Source: Crossiella sp. S99.2
GTDB lineage: Bacteria > Actinomycetota > Actinomycetes > Mycobacteriales > Pseudonocardiaceae
Direction of reading: 5' to 3'
NCBI RefSeq assembly: GCF_023094165.1
Contig: NZ_JALMDK010000025.1
Location: forward strand, 1 to 62,816
DNA length: 62,816 bases
The notes beneath the pieces are model-generated. The model was not told the origin of the DNA, made no database searches, and worked only from the letters and a program-made list of their open reading frames with translations. Shown here one piece after another: positions 26,343 through 35,252 of this stretch; position 1 is the first letter of the stretch; the number at the start of each line of letters is the position of its first letter. The position numbers were made by a program, and so were the translations under genes.

Positions 26343-27578
26343 ATGAACGGCACTGCCGCCGAGACTTCGCCCGAGCTTCTGCAGGATGCGATGATCACGA
26401 AGATCACAGACGCTGGGTACACCCTCAGCCCGAGGGCTGAGCAGGCACTGCGTGCCGTCGATCGCCATCTCTTTGTTCCCGACGCCACGCTTGAGCAAGC
26501 CTATGAGAACTCCATCGTGGTCACGAAGTGGAGCGATGACGAGCAGGTTCTGAGCTGTTTGTCGCAGCCGTCGATCGTCGCGCTCCAGCTGGGACAGCTG
26601 GATGTTCAGCTAGGCCACCGTGTCCTGGAGATCGGCGCCGGCACTGGCTACAACGCCGCGGTGCTCGCGTACCTAGCGGGACCGCACGGACACGTCACGG
26701 CGATCGATGTCGACGCGGACATCGTCGAGCAGGCACGCGAGAGGCTGGCCGCCGCCGGAGTCGGCAATGTGGAGGTCGTGCTCGGTGACGGCGCACTCGG
26801 CTACGGACCGGGTGCCCCGTATGACCGGATCGTGGCCACCGTGGGCGCGTGGGGCATCCCGGAGGCCTGGCTTGCACAACTCGCACCAACCGGAAGGCTG
26901 GTGGTGCCCACACGGATCCGCGGCAGCGTCTCCCGCTCGATCGCCTTCGAGCGCGATGAGGACGGCCTCTGGCGCAGCGTGGACCACAAGATGTGCAGCT
27001 TCGTGCCTCTGCGTAGCGGGATCGCCGACGACCCACGGAGGAGGATCCCGCTGACCGCTGACAACGCGGTGACACTCCAGCTCCACCAGGAACACGCCAT
27101 CAACCCGGCCGAATTGATGGGGGTGCTCACACTTCCCCGGTTCGAGGCGTGGACCGGTGTCACATTCGGCCCGATGCAGTCGCTGGAGTGGCTCTACCTC
27201 CGGCTCGCGTGCGTGTTGGACGCCAGCCTCTGCTCACTGTTCGTCGACCCAGCCGCAGTCGAAGCCGGACTGGTGAAACCGATGTTCCGTGCATACACGA
27301 TGGCCGTGCCCGGCGAGGGTGAACTCGCCTACCTGACCTGGCGTCGTGCCGGACACACCGAGAACGGCGGCAAGATCATGGAGATCGGAGTCATCGGCCA
27401 CAGCGCCGCGGGATCCGCATTCGCCGACCACGTGGCTGGCGAAGTCCGCACCTGGGGTGAGCAACAGCGAATCCCCACCGTCCAGTTCGAGATTTCACCG
27501 ACCGGCACCCACGATCCGCAGGCTGGGAAGTTCGTCCTCGACCGGCCGCACCATCGCCTGACCGCCATCTGGCAGTAG
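26343..27578 (+). CDS. Protein-L-isoaspartate methyltransferase, FxLD-system type
   Basis: 411 residues. The N-terminal two thirds are a PIMT domain: RALRAVDRHLFVPDATLEQAYENS is the substrate-loop opening, VLEIGAGTGYNAAVLAYLAG (from about residue 95) is SAM motif I, and YDRIVATVGAWGIPEAWLAQL is motif II. A C-terminal extension ending in ISPTGTHDPQAGKFVLDRPH is longer than in housekeeping PIMT and matches the 'methyltransferase, FxLD system' family associated with actinobacterial class I lanthipeptides. There such enzymes methylate Asp to form isoAsp or aspartimide. No lanthionine synthetase or precursor is next to it, so it looks orphaned, and a transposon begins about 300 bp downstream. The start is an ATG without a strong ribosome site. 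Confidence 0.82.
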   Translation: MNGTAAETSPELLQDAMITKITDAGYTLSPRAEQALRAVDRHLFVPDATLEQAYENSIVVTKWSDDEQVLSCLSQPSIVALQLGQLDVQLGHRVLEIGAGTGYNAAVLAYLAGPHGHVTAIDVDADIVEQARERLAAAGVGNVEVVLGDGALGYGPGAPYDRIVATVGAWGIPEAWLAQLAPTGRLVVPTRIRGSVSRSIAFERDEDGLWRSVDHKMCSFVPLRSGIADDPRRRIPLTADNAVTLQLHQEHAINPAELMGVLTLPRFEAWTGVTFGPMQSLEWLYLRLACVLDASLCSLFVDPAAVEAGLVKPMFRAYTMAVPGEGELAYLTWRRAGHTENGGKIMEIGVIGHSAAGSAFADHVAGEVRTWGEQQRIPTVQFEISPTGTHDPQAGKFVLDRPHHRLTAIWQ

Positions 27579-27884
27579 TTGCCTCTGCCATCGAACCTCT
27601 TGGCGTATAAGACCAGAGCGCGATCCGCTCAGCTTCTTGCCGTGCGTGGGGAATTCCACCTCAAGCCTGGTTCACAGCGGCACGAGTCGCGGAGGTGGTC
27701 GGGTGATACATGTGGGTGGTCTCGGCTCCACACCCCACCGCCAGCGCGGAATGGCGACACACTGACAGGCGTGGCGGAGGAGGACGGGAGCCGCAACGAG
27801 ATCGGAGGCGGCGTCCACGTGTTGAGTGCCGTTTAAGTTGGTGATGAGCGTGCCGTTGGCGGCGGGGATCGGCTGGGACGAGAA
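27579..27884. other. Gene-free stretch between methyltransferase and transposon
   Basis: No supported gene. The left end of the three-gene transposon probably lies in its right part, perhaps near 27836, but I could not define it. Confidence 0.4.
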
Positions 27885-27913
27885 CGCCCGGCCGGTGGTG
27901 TTCCGGCCGGGCG
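27885..27913 (-). terminator. Hairpin terminator after transposon ATPase gene
   Basis: CGCCCGGCCGG (27885-27895) pairs perfectly with CCGGCCGGGCG (27903-27913) across a 7-nt loop, giving an 11-bp GC stem 42 bp beyond the stop of the minus-strand ATPase gene. It lacks a U-tract but fits the usual actinobacterial terminator. Confidence 0.65.
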
Positions 27914-27955
27914 TGTCGTGTTCACGCTGTCACTGCGGTCCCCAAGGTGCCGTAC

Positions 27956-28768
27956 TCACTCGGTGATGACCTCGGCGATCGCGGCGCGGGCGGAGGACTC
28001 ATCGACGATGCCCTTGTCCTCGGAATAGGCCGCCAGCAACGAGGACAGCGCGAGATTGTTGACCGCGCGGGGGTAACCGCGGGCAGTGTCATGGATCAAC
28101 GTGACCGCGTCCTCGGAGAACAAGGTGTCCTTGCGGCCGGCCAACCCGAGGTGGTGTCCCAGGTAGGACGCGGTCTCGACCCCGGTCATGGGCGGGATGT
28201 TGTAACGGATGGCGATGCGCTGATCGAGCGCGGCCAGCATGCCCAGGCCGATCTTGCGACGCAGGGTCGGCTGCCCGATCAGCAGACAGGCCATCGGACT
28301 GGTGGAGTCCATGTCGTGGTTGGTCAGCATCCTGATCGCTTCGAGTTGTTCATGGTCGAGCAGGTGGGCCTCATCGATCACGACGACGGGAACCCGTCCT
28401 CGCTCGGCGTATTCGGTGGCCAGCGCGTCAGCGGCCTGCGGGATCAGCGTGGAGCGGTGCGGGCGGGGAACACCCCCGAGGGCGGTGACGATGGCGTGGT
28501 GGATGCCAGTCACCCCGACCGCCGGATTGGGCAGATAGATCACCGTGTGCCGGGGCGCGTCCAGCGCGGCCAACGCCGCCCTGGTGGCCACCGTCTTGCC
28601 GGCGCCGACCTCGCCGGTGATCACCCCGAGAGCGCGTTCGGCGATACACCAGGTGATCCGCGCCGCCGCCTGGGCATGCCCGGCATGCCGGTGCAGCATG
28701 CTCGGGGCGAGATCACGCCGGAAGGGCATGCGGGTGAACCCGTAGAACCCCTGGATCTTGTCAATCAC
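27956..28768 (-). CDS. ExeA/TniB-like AAA ATPase of transposon
   Basis: 270 residues from the GTG at 28768, chosen because GAGAGGGA precedes it and conserved sequence starts at once (DKIQGFYGFTRMPFRRDLAP, the ExeA opening). Walker A is GEVGAGKT (52-59), Walker B VVVIDEAHLL (128-137), and LLIGQPTLRRKI carries sensor 1. In transposons of this class the ATPase is a target-selection partner of the DDE transposase, like TniB or MuB. A longer frame upstream runs into the intergenic region without a ribosome site. It may be coupled to a 23-codon ORF whose TGA overlaps the GTG. Confidence 0.85.
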   Translation of the reverse strand: MIDKIQGFYGFTRMPFRRDLAPSMLHRHAGHAQAAARITWCIAERALGVITGEVGAGKTVATRAALAALDAPRHTVIYLPNPAVGVTGIHHAIVTALGGVPRPHRSTLIPQAADALATEYAERGRVPVVVIDEAHLLDHEQLEAIRMLTNHDMDSTSPMACLLIGQPTLRRKIGLGMLAALDQRIAIRYNIPPMTGVETASYLGHHLGLAGRKDTLFSEDAVTLIHDTARGYPRAVNNLALSSLLAAYSEDKGIVDESSARAAIAEVITE

Positions 28769-28836
28769 CGCGTGTCCCTCTCCCACTGTCCAACCAAGTC
28801 CCACTTCATGGTGTCCTTGTCCCGCAAGGCATCCAT
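28765..28836 (-). CDS. Possible 23-codon leader ORF between transposase and ATPase
   Basis: In the 86-bp gap after the transposase, an ATG at 28836 opens a 23-codon frame ending in WERDTR, whose TGA overlaps the GTG of the ATPase gene (GTGA). It may serve translational coupling. It could equally be chance in GC-rich DNA; no homologue is known to me. Confidence 0.25.
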   Translation of the reverse strand: MDALRDKDTMKWDLVGQWERDTR

Positions 28837-28853
28837 GCTGTCCTCGCCAGGGT

Positions 28854-30266
28854 TCACCGCTGCTGCTCCCCGTCACCGTCGGGCTCGTGGCCGACCAGGG
28901 CGGTGTAATTGATCCGTCCCGCCAGGTCACTGGTGCGGGCGGTGTCGATCAACCGCAGGTAGTCGATCCCGGTGGCCGGCGCCGACTCGGCGGCCGGGGT
29001 CTCCGGACGCGCCTTGGGATGGGCGTGCCGGGACAGCTGGTGCGGCCGGGCCAACCCGAACGGCCTGTCCTGGTAACGGACCTCGATCTCGACCAGGTCG
29101 AACGGGTCGAACACCAACTCGACCTTGCGCCCGACCAGGGACCGATCGACCTCGTAGATGTTGGAGTGCAAGGACACCGTGGCGGTCTTGGTGACCGTGC
29201 GGCGCTCCGACCAGCGGAAGGCCTCCCGCAGCGCGGCCGGGGTGGGCTGCGGGAACGGTGCCCCGTCGTTCCAGCGCTCCCAGGGCTGCGCACCGGTCTC
29301 GGAGTGCACCCGCCGGTGATAGACCTGCTCGACCCAGGCGGTGAACAACCGGTTCAACTCCGCCAGGTCGCTGATCCGCTCTGGGTCGACCTCGACCAGG
29401 AACTGCTCCCGAACCGTGCGGAACAAACGTTCGATCTTCCCGCGTCCCTGCGGCCGCCCCGGGGTGGAGTGGATCAGCTTGATACCCAGCCGGGCGCAGG
29501 CCCGCAGCAGCGCGGCGTCGACGAACGCGCTGCCGTTGTCGACGTAGACACCCTCGGGGACCCCGCGCGCGGCCAATGCGGGGCGCAGGGCGGCGGCCAG
29601 GCGGACGGTGTCCTCCGCGCCGCCCCACCGGTGCCCGACGATCATCCTGCTGTGGTCATCGACGAAGGCGAACAGGTAGGTCTTGCGGCCGGCAATCCTG
29701 GGGCCATGCAACGCATCCCCGATCCAGAGCTCGTTGGGGCGGTCGGCCTCGAACCGGCCGAACGCCGCCGGCGGGCTCCCGTCCGGACGGGTGATCAGCT
29801 CCAGCCGCTGGAAGTGGCGGTGGATCGTGCGGTAGGACGGGCCCCAGCCCAGGTGCTGCGCCAGGATGCGGACCACCTGGGCGGTGGTGCGGGCGGGGTT
29901 CTCCCGCTTGAGCGCCGCGGCCAGGTCCAACACCTCGGTCGGGGTGCGCGGGGTGACCTGCCGGGTCGGGGGCAGCAGCGCGTCGAACCCGCCAGAGCGC
30001 CAGGCCCGCAGCCAGCGGTCCAGGGTGTTGCGGGAGACCCGGACCGGCTTGCCGAACGGGTCGGTGTGGGTGGTGGCCGCGATCGCCCGGACCAGCGCGC
30101 CGCGCTGCCGCGCGGATAACGCGGTGTCCGCGGCCTCGCGGATCAACTGGTAGCGGAACAGCGCGACCTGGTGGGCGCGTTCGGCCCGCCGCTGCTCGTC
30201 CTCGTCCTGCAACGCCAACGCGCTGCTCCCTTCCGGTGATGGGGCATGGCCGCTCGGAAGGGTCAA
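28854..30266 (-). CDS. DDE transposase/integrase (Mu/IS481-like)
   Basis: 470 residues. An N-terminal HTH region (SRNTLDRWLRAWRSGGFDAL, 78-97) is followed by an rve integrase core with D184 (ELWIGDALHG), D243 (VYVDNGSAF) and E279 (GRGKIERLFRT). The last two are separated by 35 residues, the classic D-D-35-E. A C-terminal beta-rich segment (SLHSNIYEVDRSLVGRKVEL) resembles the Mu transposase C-terminal barrel. The TTG start at 30266 is the earliest one after the preceding gene and lacks a clear ribosome site, so the true start may be some codons later. All catalytic residues are present, so it may be active. Confidence 0.88.
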   Translation of the reverse strand: MTLPSGHAPSPEGSSALALQDEDEQRRAERAHQVALFRYQLIREAADTALSARQRGALVRAIAATTHTDPFGKPVRVSRNTLDRWLRAWRSGGFDALLPPTRQVTPRTPTEVLDLAAALKRENPARTTAQVVRILAQHLGWGPSYRTIHRHFQRLELITRPDGSPPAAFGRFEADRPNELWIGDALHGPRIAGRKTYLFAFVDDHSRMIVGHRWGGAEDTVRLAAALRPALAARGVPEGVYVDNGSAFVDAALLRACARLGIKLIHSTPGRPQGRGKIERLFRTVREQFLVEVDPERISDLAELNRLFTAWVEQVYHRRVHSETGAQPWERWNDGAPFPQPTPAALREAFRWSERRTVTKTATVSLHSNIYEVDRSLVGRKVELVFDPFDLVEIEVRYQDRPFGLARPHQLSRHAHPKARPETPAAESAPATGIDYLRLIDTARTSDLAGRINYTALVGHEPDGDGEQQR

Positions 30267-30310
30267 CCACCACCCGTGTCACCCGAAAGGGTCAATTCGT
30301 GTTGATCCAC

Positions 30311-30967
30311 TCAGCCGTTCGCGGCAGGCCAGCCGGGGGTGAGCAGCTGGCCGTGGCAGGCCGCGCTGACCACGGGCCAGATCGGCGCGGTGGGGACCGA
30401 GAACCGCGCCCGGACCGCGTGGACGAACCCGATCATCGCCGCGACCGCGTCGCCCAGGGGTGTCCCAGCCGGGGACGGCAGTGCCCGCGCCGGGTCGTCG
30501 ACCAGCGCGACCAGCCAGCTGGTGAACCTCGCGGCGACCCGCTCGGCCCGGCCGGCCAGGCGCCGTAGCCAGCCACGGACGGTGGAGGCGGGGCGGTCGA
30601 GCAGCGCGGCGACGCGCCGGTGGCCGTGCCCGGTCGCGGCCAGCTCCAAGCCGGCGCCGATCACCACGACCTGATCGGCCCGGCGCAGCAGCACGGTGGC
30701 GGGCAGCAGTATGTGGGTGCGCAAGCAGCCCGAGCAGCGGGTTCGGCGTGGTCGCAACGGCAGCGCCTGGCCGGGTCCGCGCAGGGTGCGGGGTCGTCCC
30801 CACCCCCACGCGGTCAGCCGGCCCGAACACTCCGGGCAGGCCAGCCGGCCCGCTCCCAGCATCGCCTCGACACCACCGGTGTCGGCTCCCACGGTCACCA
30901 CGTGCACGAACTCCCGAACGCACCCGACGCCCCTGGCCGGTATGACTGGGGCGTCCTTGCTGGTCAC
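30311..30967 (-). CDS. Zinc-ribbon/HTH protein of transposon (DUF6431 type)
   Basis: 218 residues. CPECSGRLTAWGWGRPRTLR followed by RRTRCSGCLRTH forms a CxxC...CxxC zinc ribbon, then GHGHRRVAALLDRPASTVRGW is a helix-turn-helix. This matches the DUF6431 proteins that precede DDE transposases in actinobacteria and probably bind the element ends. It is first in the three-gene unit; the transposase follows after 44 bp. It is divergent from the STAND gene, whose 5' region adjoins the transposon. Confidence 0.75.
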   Translation of the reverse strand: MTSKDAPVIPARGVGCVREFVHVVTVGADTGGVEAMLGAGRLACPECSGRLTAWGWGRPRTLRGPGQALPLRPRRTRCSGCLRTHILLPATVLLRRADQVVVIGAGLELAATGHGHRRVAALLDRPASTVRGWLRRLAGRAERVAARFTSWLVALVDDPARALPSPAGTPLGDAVAAMIGFVHAVRARFSVPTAPIWPVVSAACHGQLLTPGWPAANG

Positions 30968-31042
30968 GACGTGTTCACGGTGCCGCCGGGCACTGTGGGC
31001 ATCAACCGACCTTCGGCTGCTACCTGCCGGTGTTCATGTGGA

Positions 31043-33208
31043 GTGGCACACAACCCGATCTTCATCTCCACCCAGAAAGACAATCAACACCACGGCCCGG
31101 TCGTACAGGCCAGGACCATCCATCACCTCACCGTCACTGTCGCCGGCTCTGCCGGCACCGGTCAAGCCGGGCAGATACCGCGGCAGCTGCCCTTGGCGGT
31201 ATCCGGTTTCACCGGCCGCGCCGAACACCTGGCCGCCCTCGACGGCCTGCTGCCCCACGAGGACCACGTCGCCGGGGGAGCGGTGGTGATCTCCGCGGTT
31301 GACGGCACCGCCGGAGTCGGCAAGACCACCCTGGCTGTGCACTGGGCCCACCGGGTCCAGCACCACTTTCCCGACGGAACCCTGTTCGTCAACCTCCGCG
31401 GCTACGGCCCCGCCACCCCCGCCACCCCCGACGAGGCGCTCGCCGGATTCCTGCACGCCCTAGGCGTTCCGGGCGACCGCATCCCGCCCGGTCTCGATGC
31501 CCAGGCAGGGCTGTACCGCTCGGTGCTGGCCGGGCGCCGCGTGCTGATCGTGCTAGACAACGCCAACTCCGTCCACCAGGTGCGGCCCCTGCTACCCGGC
31601 AGCCCCGGCAGCCTGGTGGTGGTCACCAGCCGGGCCAGACTGACCGGGCTGGTCATTGGTGAGGCCGCCACCCGCCTCACCCTCGACCTGCTCACCTCCG
31701 CCGAGGCACGCCGGCTCCTGCACGCCACGCTCGGCCCAGTCCGGATCGCGGCCGAACCGGAGGCCGTCGCTGCGCTGATCCGTTACTGCGCCCGGTTGCC
31801 GCTGGCACTGCGCATCGCCGCCGGCCACGCCGCGGCCCACCCGCACACCACCCTCGGCGAGTTGGTCGCTGAGATGGCCGGTGACCAGACCCGGCTGGAC
31901 CTGCTCAGCAACATCGGCGACCACACCCTGGCCGTACGCGCGGTCTTCGCCTGGTCCTACCGGCAACTGACCGAGCAACAGGCCAGGCTGTTCCGGCGGC
32001 TCGGCCTGCATCCCGGGCCGGAGATCAGCCTGCACGTGGCGGCCGCGATCGCCGAAGTCGGTCTTGCCCCCGCCCGGCACCTGCTGGGCGCACTCACCGA
32101 GGTCCACCTGGTGCAGCAGGTCGCCCGGGACAGGTATCGCTTCCACGACCTGCTGCGCGCCTACGCCGCCGAACTCACCGAGGCCGAGGACCTCCCCGAG
32201 GATCGGGCCCGCCTGCACCGGGCTCTGCTGCAGTGGTACGCCCACCACATCAAGACCGCCTATGTGATCGACCGCCCGGCTTTCTCCTCCAGGCTCAGGA
32301 TCCTGGAAGCACCCACCACGACCCATCCCGTGATCACCTTCGACGGCGTGGCCCACGCCTGGCAGTGGGCGGAACTAGAGAGCGACAACCTGGTCGCCGC
32401 AGCCCGCACCGCCGCCCACCAAGGCCACGACGATCTCGTCCTCCTGCTCGGCATCACCACGGTCAACTTCTTGTCCAGGAAGGCGTTGTCAGCCGAGGAG
32501 CTGGAGCTTGATTGGCTGTGCCTGACGGCAGGGCGCCGTAGCGGTGATCAGGCCGCTGAGTACGAGGCGCTGATGAACCTGGGAGAGATGCTGCAACGGC
32601 TATCCCGGCTCGACGAGGCGTTCGCTGTCTTCCACGATGCTCGTGTACTGGCACGCACGCTGGGTGATCCAGGGCGGGAAGCAGCCGCCCTGCTCGATCT
32701 CGGCAGGTGGTGCAGTCAGCAAGGGCGGTGTGCCGAGGCACTTGACTATTTCCAGAAGGCTCTGCCGCTGAGCCCAGGCGCCCAGAACGGACGGCTGGAA
32801 GGGGTGATCGAGTGCTACCTCAGCATGGCGCACGCTGGTCTCGGCAGCCACCACCAGGCGCTGCACCATGCCCGACGCGGACTGTCACTCCGACAGCAAG
32901 CGGTTGATCGCATCGGCGAAGCGGAGGCGCTGGAACAGCTGGCCCGCGCACACCAGGGCCTGGGCGCGCACCAGGAGGCCATCGCCGTGTGCGAGCAGGC
33001 CCTGACCATCAGCGAGTCCTACCCGCTGGAGAGCGCAGGCATTCTCGACGCGCTAGGGACCTCCCTGTGTCACATCGGCAACACCCAGCGGGCGATCACC
33101 TGCTGGCGGGAAGCCCTGGCGATTTTCGAGGCATTCGGCGACTATCAGGCTGCGGACCTGCGTACTCGGCTGCGCGCACTGGAAACCCGCGAGCCGGAGA
33201 ACAGCTAG
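31043..33208 (+). CDS. STAND NTPase with NB-ARC and TPR domains
   Basis: About 721 residues if started at GTG 31043. An N-terminal linker with GPVVQARTIHHLTV is typical of actinobacterial NB-ARC/TPR proteins. Walker A is GTAGVGKTT (about 89-97) and RVLIVLDNA (about 163-171) is Walker B, followed by LVVVTSRARL and the helical GLPLAL-like RLPLALRIAAGHA. The C-terminal half is TPR repeats (EAFAVFHDARVLARTLGDP, then EALDYFQKALPLS and EAIAVCEQALTIS). Such proteins are regulators or nucleotide-driven defence sensors. No effector domain is visible. The frame stays open further upstream into the transposon, so the original N-terminus may have been lost to its insertion. Confidence 0.8.
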   Translation: MAHNPIFISTQKDNQHHGPVVQARTIHHLTVTVAGSAGTGQAGQIPRQLPLAVSGFTGRAEHLAALDGLLPHEDHVAGGAVVISAVDGTAGVGKTTLAVHWAHRVQHHFPDGTLFVNLRGYGPATPATPDEALAGFLHALGVPGDRIPPGLDAQAGLYRSVLAGRRVLIVLDNANSVHQVRPLLPGSPGSLVVVTSRARLTGLVIGEAATRLTLDLLTSAEARRLLHATLGPVRIAAEPEAVAALIRYCARLPLALRIAAGHAAAHPHTTLGELVAEMAGDQTRLDLLSNIGDHTLAVRAVFAWSYRQLTEQQARLFRRLGLHPGPEISLHVAAAIAEVGLAPARHLLGALTEVHLVQQVARDRYRFHDLLRAYAAELTEAEDLPEDRARLHRALLQWYAHHIKTAYVIDRPAFSSRLRILEAPTTTHPVITFDGVAHAWQWAELESDNLVAAARTAAHQGHDDLVLLLGITTVNFLSRKALSAEELELDWLCLTAGRRSGDQAAEYEALMNLGEMLQRLSRLDEAFAVFHDARVLARTLGDPGREAAALLDLGRWCSQQGRCAEALDYFQKALPLSPGAQNGRLEGVIECYLSMAHAGLGSHHQALHHARRGLSLRQQAVDRIGEAEALEQLARAHQGLGAHQEAIAVCEQALTISESYPLESAGILDALGTSLCHIGNTQRAITCWREALAIFEAFGDYQAADLRTRLRALETREPENS

Positions 33209-33223
33209 CATCACCGGGCTTCC

Positions 33224-33619
33224 TCAGCGCGGTTGTGCGTCAGGTTCGTCGTCGGGCTCGATGATCGAGCCGGTCCTGTAGTCATAGCCCGGCAGGAATG
33301 TCGCCAGTGCGGCCATGGCGTTGCTCAGCGCCACGATCGCGTCAGCCGTGTCGACCGGCGTGCATGCCCTGCTGAACTGCTCCCAGGCGTGCCGTGCCTC
33401 CGTGCCTGCCTCGTGCCAGGCCTCGTCCACAGCAGCGCCTCGCGTCAGGACCTCCTGCGCCACGACCATGCCGATGACGGGAACCGTTGCGTCAATGATG
33501 TCTTCAGTGTCTGCATCATCTTCCTGCCGCGGACTGGCGTCCCGCACCGTCGAAATGGCCGTCCACAGCAGCTCACGCTGCTCGCGGCTGATCTCGAATC
33601 TCCCCACGGAGTCACTCAC
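33224..33619 (-). CDS. Small acidic protein of unknown function
   Basis: 131 residues, acidic and helix-rich (DDADTEDIIDATVPVIGMVV, then AWHEAGTEARHAWEQF), convergent with the STAND gene with a 15-bp gap. No family is recognised. The amino acid composition is protein-like, while the opposite frame over the same region is Arg/Cys-rich and less plausible. No ribosome site stands out. Confidence 0.55.
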   Translation of the reverse strand: MSDSVGRFEISREQRELLWTAISTVRDASPRQEDDADTEDIIDATVPVIGMVVAQEVLTRGAAVDEAWHEAGTEARHAWEQFSRACTPVDTADAIVALSNAMAALATFLPGYDYRTGSIIEPDDEPDAQPR

Positions 33620-34329
33620 AGCCGCTCTCCTCGCACCGCAGTGCAGTCATAGCCCTCACCGACGCCGTTCCTGTGACCGCTTCACCACGTGGCACGCTAC
33701 TGAACGTGGGTCCTCACCGCGCATCCGTCCATCCTTCTCCCATCGCCGGTGATCCGGCTTGTCCGGATCTTGCTGGCGGTCTTGGCGAGGTGTGCGGGCC
33801 GAGTGAGTTGGTGATGGCGCGGTGCTCGCACGGCAGTCGCGGCCGCGTGCCGCTGGGATCTTGTGGCTCGAATCGTGGTTGCTGGCCGGCGGGCTCGACT
33901 GCTGGGCCCTGACCATCCCGCCACCGCCATCACACGCAAGCACCTCGTCTGTGTTGACACCGCCGCGCTACGCCCCGGTCTCACGAGCGCGGCAGGTAAG
34001 CAGTTGCGCCCCCGGCGAAGCGAACCACATATCCCGACGCTGATTATGTGACAGCCAGACGCAGCGACCGCTGGCCGAGGTGCCGTCACCATCGTCGTGG
34101 CCGTTCCCGCCGCCAGCGCGCGTCCTGTGACAAGTAGGCCGTGTGTTGCCTCACCACGCCTGAACCAGGTGCCACCACCGAGCCTGCCGCAGCGCTCAGG
34201 CACCAGGCCACACTCACGGCGTCCCCGTAAGCGTCAACGGATGTGCGCTGACACCTTACCCAACACGGAAAGGAAACAAGCCCACATTTCACACACTGCC
34301 CACCTAGGGCAGCAATCAAGTGCCCTCTT
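33620..34329. other. Gene-free stretch upstream of lsr2
   Basis: About 700 bp in which all frames look like shadows (Arg- and Ser-rich, no ribosome sites). AGGGCA (34306-34311) and TGCCCT (34321-34326) form a short inverted repeat close to the lsr2 promoter region. Confidence 0.45.
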
Positions 34330-34343
34330 GCTATCGTGATAGC
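34330..34343. promoter_or_regulatory. Hyphenated palindrome upstream of lsr2
   Basis: GCTATCGTGATAGC is a 6-bp inverted repeat with a 2-bp centre, 31 bp before the lsr2 ATG. The position suits an operator overlapping the promoter or leader. No protein can be named. Confidence 0.35.
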
Positions 34344-34374
34344 GACATCCACCGCTACCCCTTGAGGCGGAGTA

Positions 34375-34731
34375 ATGGCACAGCGAACCGTCGTTCAGCT
34401 CATCGACGACCTGGACGGGAACACCAGCGACGATATCTCTCGCATCGAGTTCTCCCTCGATGGTGTTGTCTATGAGATCGACCTCAACGACGCCAACGCG
34501 ACACAACTCCGTGAAAATCTGGCACGCTTCGTGGACGCTGCCCGGCGCACTGGCGGCCGCATCAAGCGCGGCACCGCGCAGTCACCGTCTCTGCGCCGCG
34601 CGGGGGGTGATGGTCGAAGCAAGGACCAGACCAGAGCCATCCGGGACTGGGCGCGCACCAACGGACACCAGTTGGCCGACCGGGGCCGGATCCCTGCCTC
34701 AATCGTCGAAGCCTTCGAGGCAGCGCACTAG
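34375..34731 (+). CDS. lsr2: Lsr2-type nucleoid-associated xenogeneic silencer
   Basis: 118 residues. Lsr2 oligomerises on AT-rich DNA and silences acquired genes in actinobacteria. The N-terminal dimerisation domain (QRTVVQLIDDLDGNTSDDIS, then RIEFSLDGVVYEIDLND) is followed by a flexible linker, and the C-terminal DNA-binding domain contains IRDWARTNGHQLADRGRIP with the RGR hook that enters the minor groove. The start is set by GGCGGAGT a few bases before the ATG. Length is normal. Its presence inside an accessory island suggests a local paralogue rather than the housekeeping copy, but this cannot be decided from the window. Confidence 0.97.
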   Translation: MAQRTVVQLIDDLDGNTSDDISRIEFSLDGVVYEIDLNDANATQLRENLARFVDAARRTGGRIKRGTAQSPSLRRAGGDGRSKDQTRAIRDWARTNGHQLADRGRIPASIVEAFEAAH

Positions 34732-35252
34732 CACAGGCAACTGCCGGCACTGCACCTGCGGTTCATCAGCGGACCGGCCAACCAGAGGTGCCTGACAGCT
34801 GGCCTGGTGTTGCCGCACACCCTGGCTTGGTCAGCTGACCTGCTGACCCCGACCGTCCTGCACGACACCATCTCTCTCTGCGAACCTGGTCTGTCCGGTC
34901 TGTCGGTGAGTGGGGTCGCGCGCTGGGGTGGCATCGCTGGAGATCGCACCACGGCGGTGCGGCGACAAGTCTCTAGTCAGCCAGTGCCACCGGAGCCTGG
35001 GATCCGGCACAGGGCCACGGAGCGCGACACGACAAGGTGCCGTGACCTACCACCGCGCTACGCCGGAGGAGATGCCGAGAGTCGCAGCCAGGGCAGCGCA
35101 CAGAACTCCTGACCAGGGCACCGTGGCGAATCTGTTCTACGTCAGCCGAACCAAGCGCTGTGTCTGTTGTGGCAGTGCGCCTGTTCAGGCACAGGGCGGG
35201 CATTCTGTTCATGCCCGTCACGCCGTGGCATGTGGGGGCGACAGGCTGAGTA
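34732..35252. other. Gene-free stretch
   Basis: About 520 bp. Several frames are open but none has a ribosome site, protein-like composition or a recognisable domain. Confidence 0.4.

Larger units (their letters stand above)
27836..31020. mobile_element. Three-gene DDE transposon (HTH, transposase, AAA ATPase); ends not resolved
   Basis: On the minus strand a zinc-ribbon/HTH protein (DUF6431 type), a D-D-35-E transposase and an ExeA-like AAA ATPase follow one another. This set occurs in actinobacterial Mu/Tn552-like transposons, where the ATPase assists target choice. GTTGGTGATGAGCGTGCC near 27836 weakly resembles the inverse of the sequence near 31000 (GTTGATGCCCACAGTGCC), but the match is too poor to call terminal repeats. 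No target duplication was found. The boundaries given are therefore approximate. Confidence 0.6.

Noticed and set aside
28758..30119. A 453-codon plus-strand frame opposite the DDE transposase
   Set aside because: Gly/Arg/Val-rich shadow; the minus strand has all three catalytic acidic residues of the transposase.
33697..34203. A 168-codon minus-strand frame upstream of lsr2
   Set aside because: Arg/Ala/Ser-rich with no domain or ribosome site; looks like non-coding GC-rich sequence.
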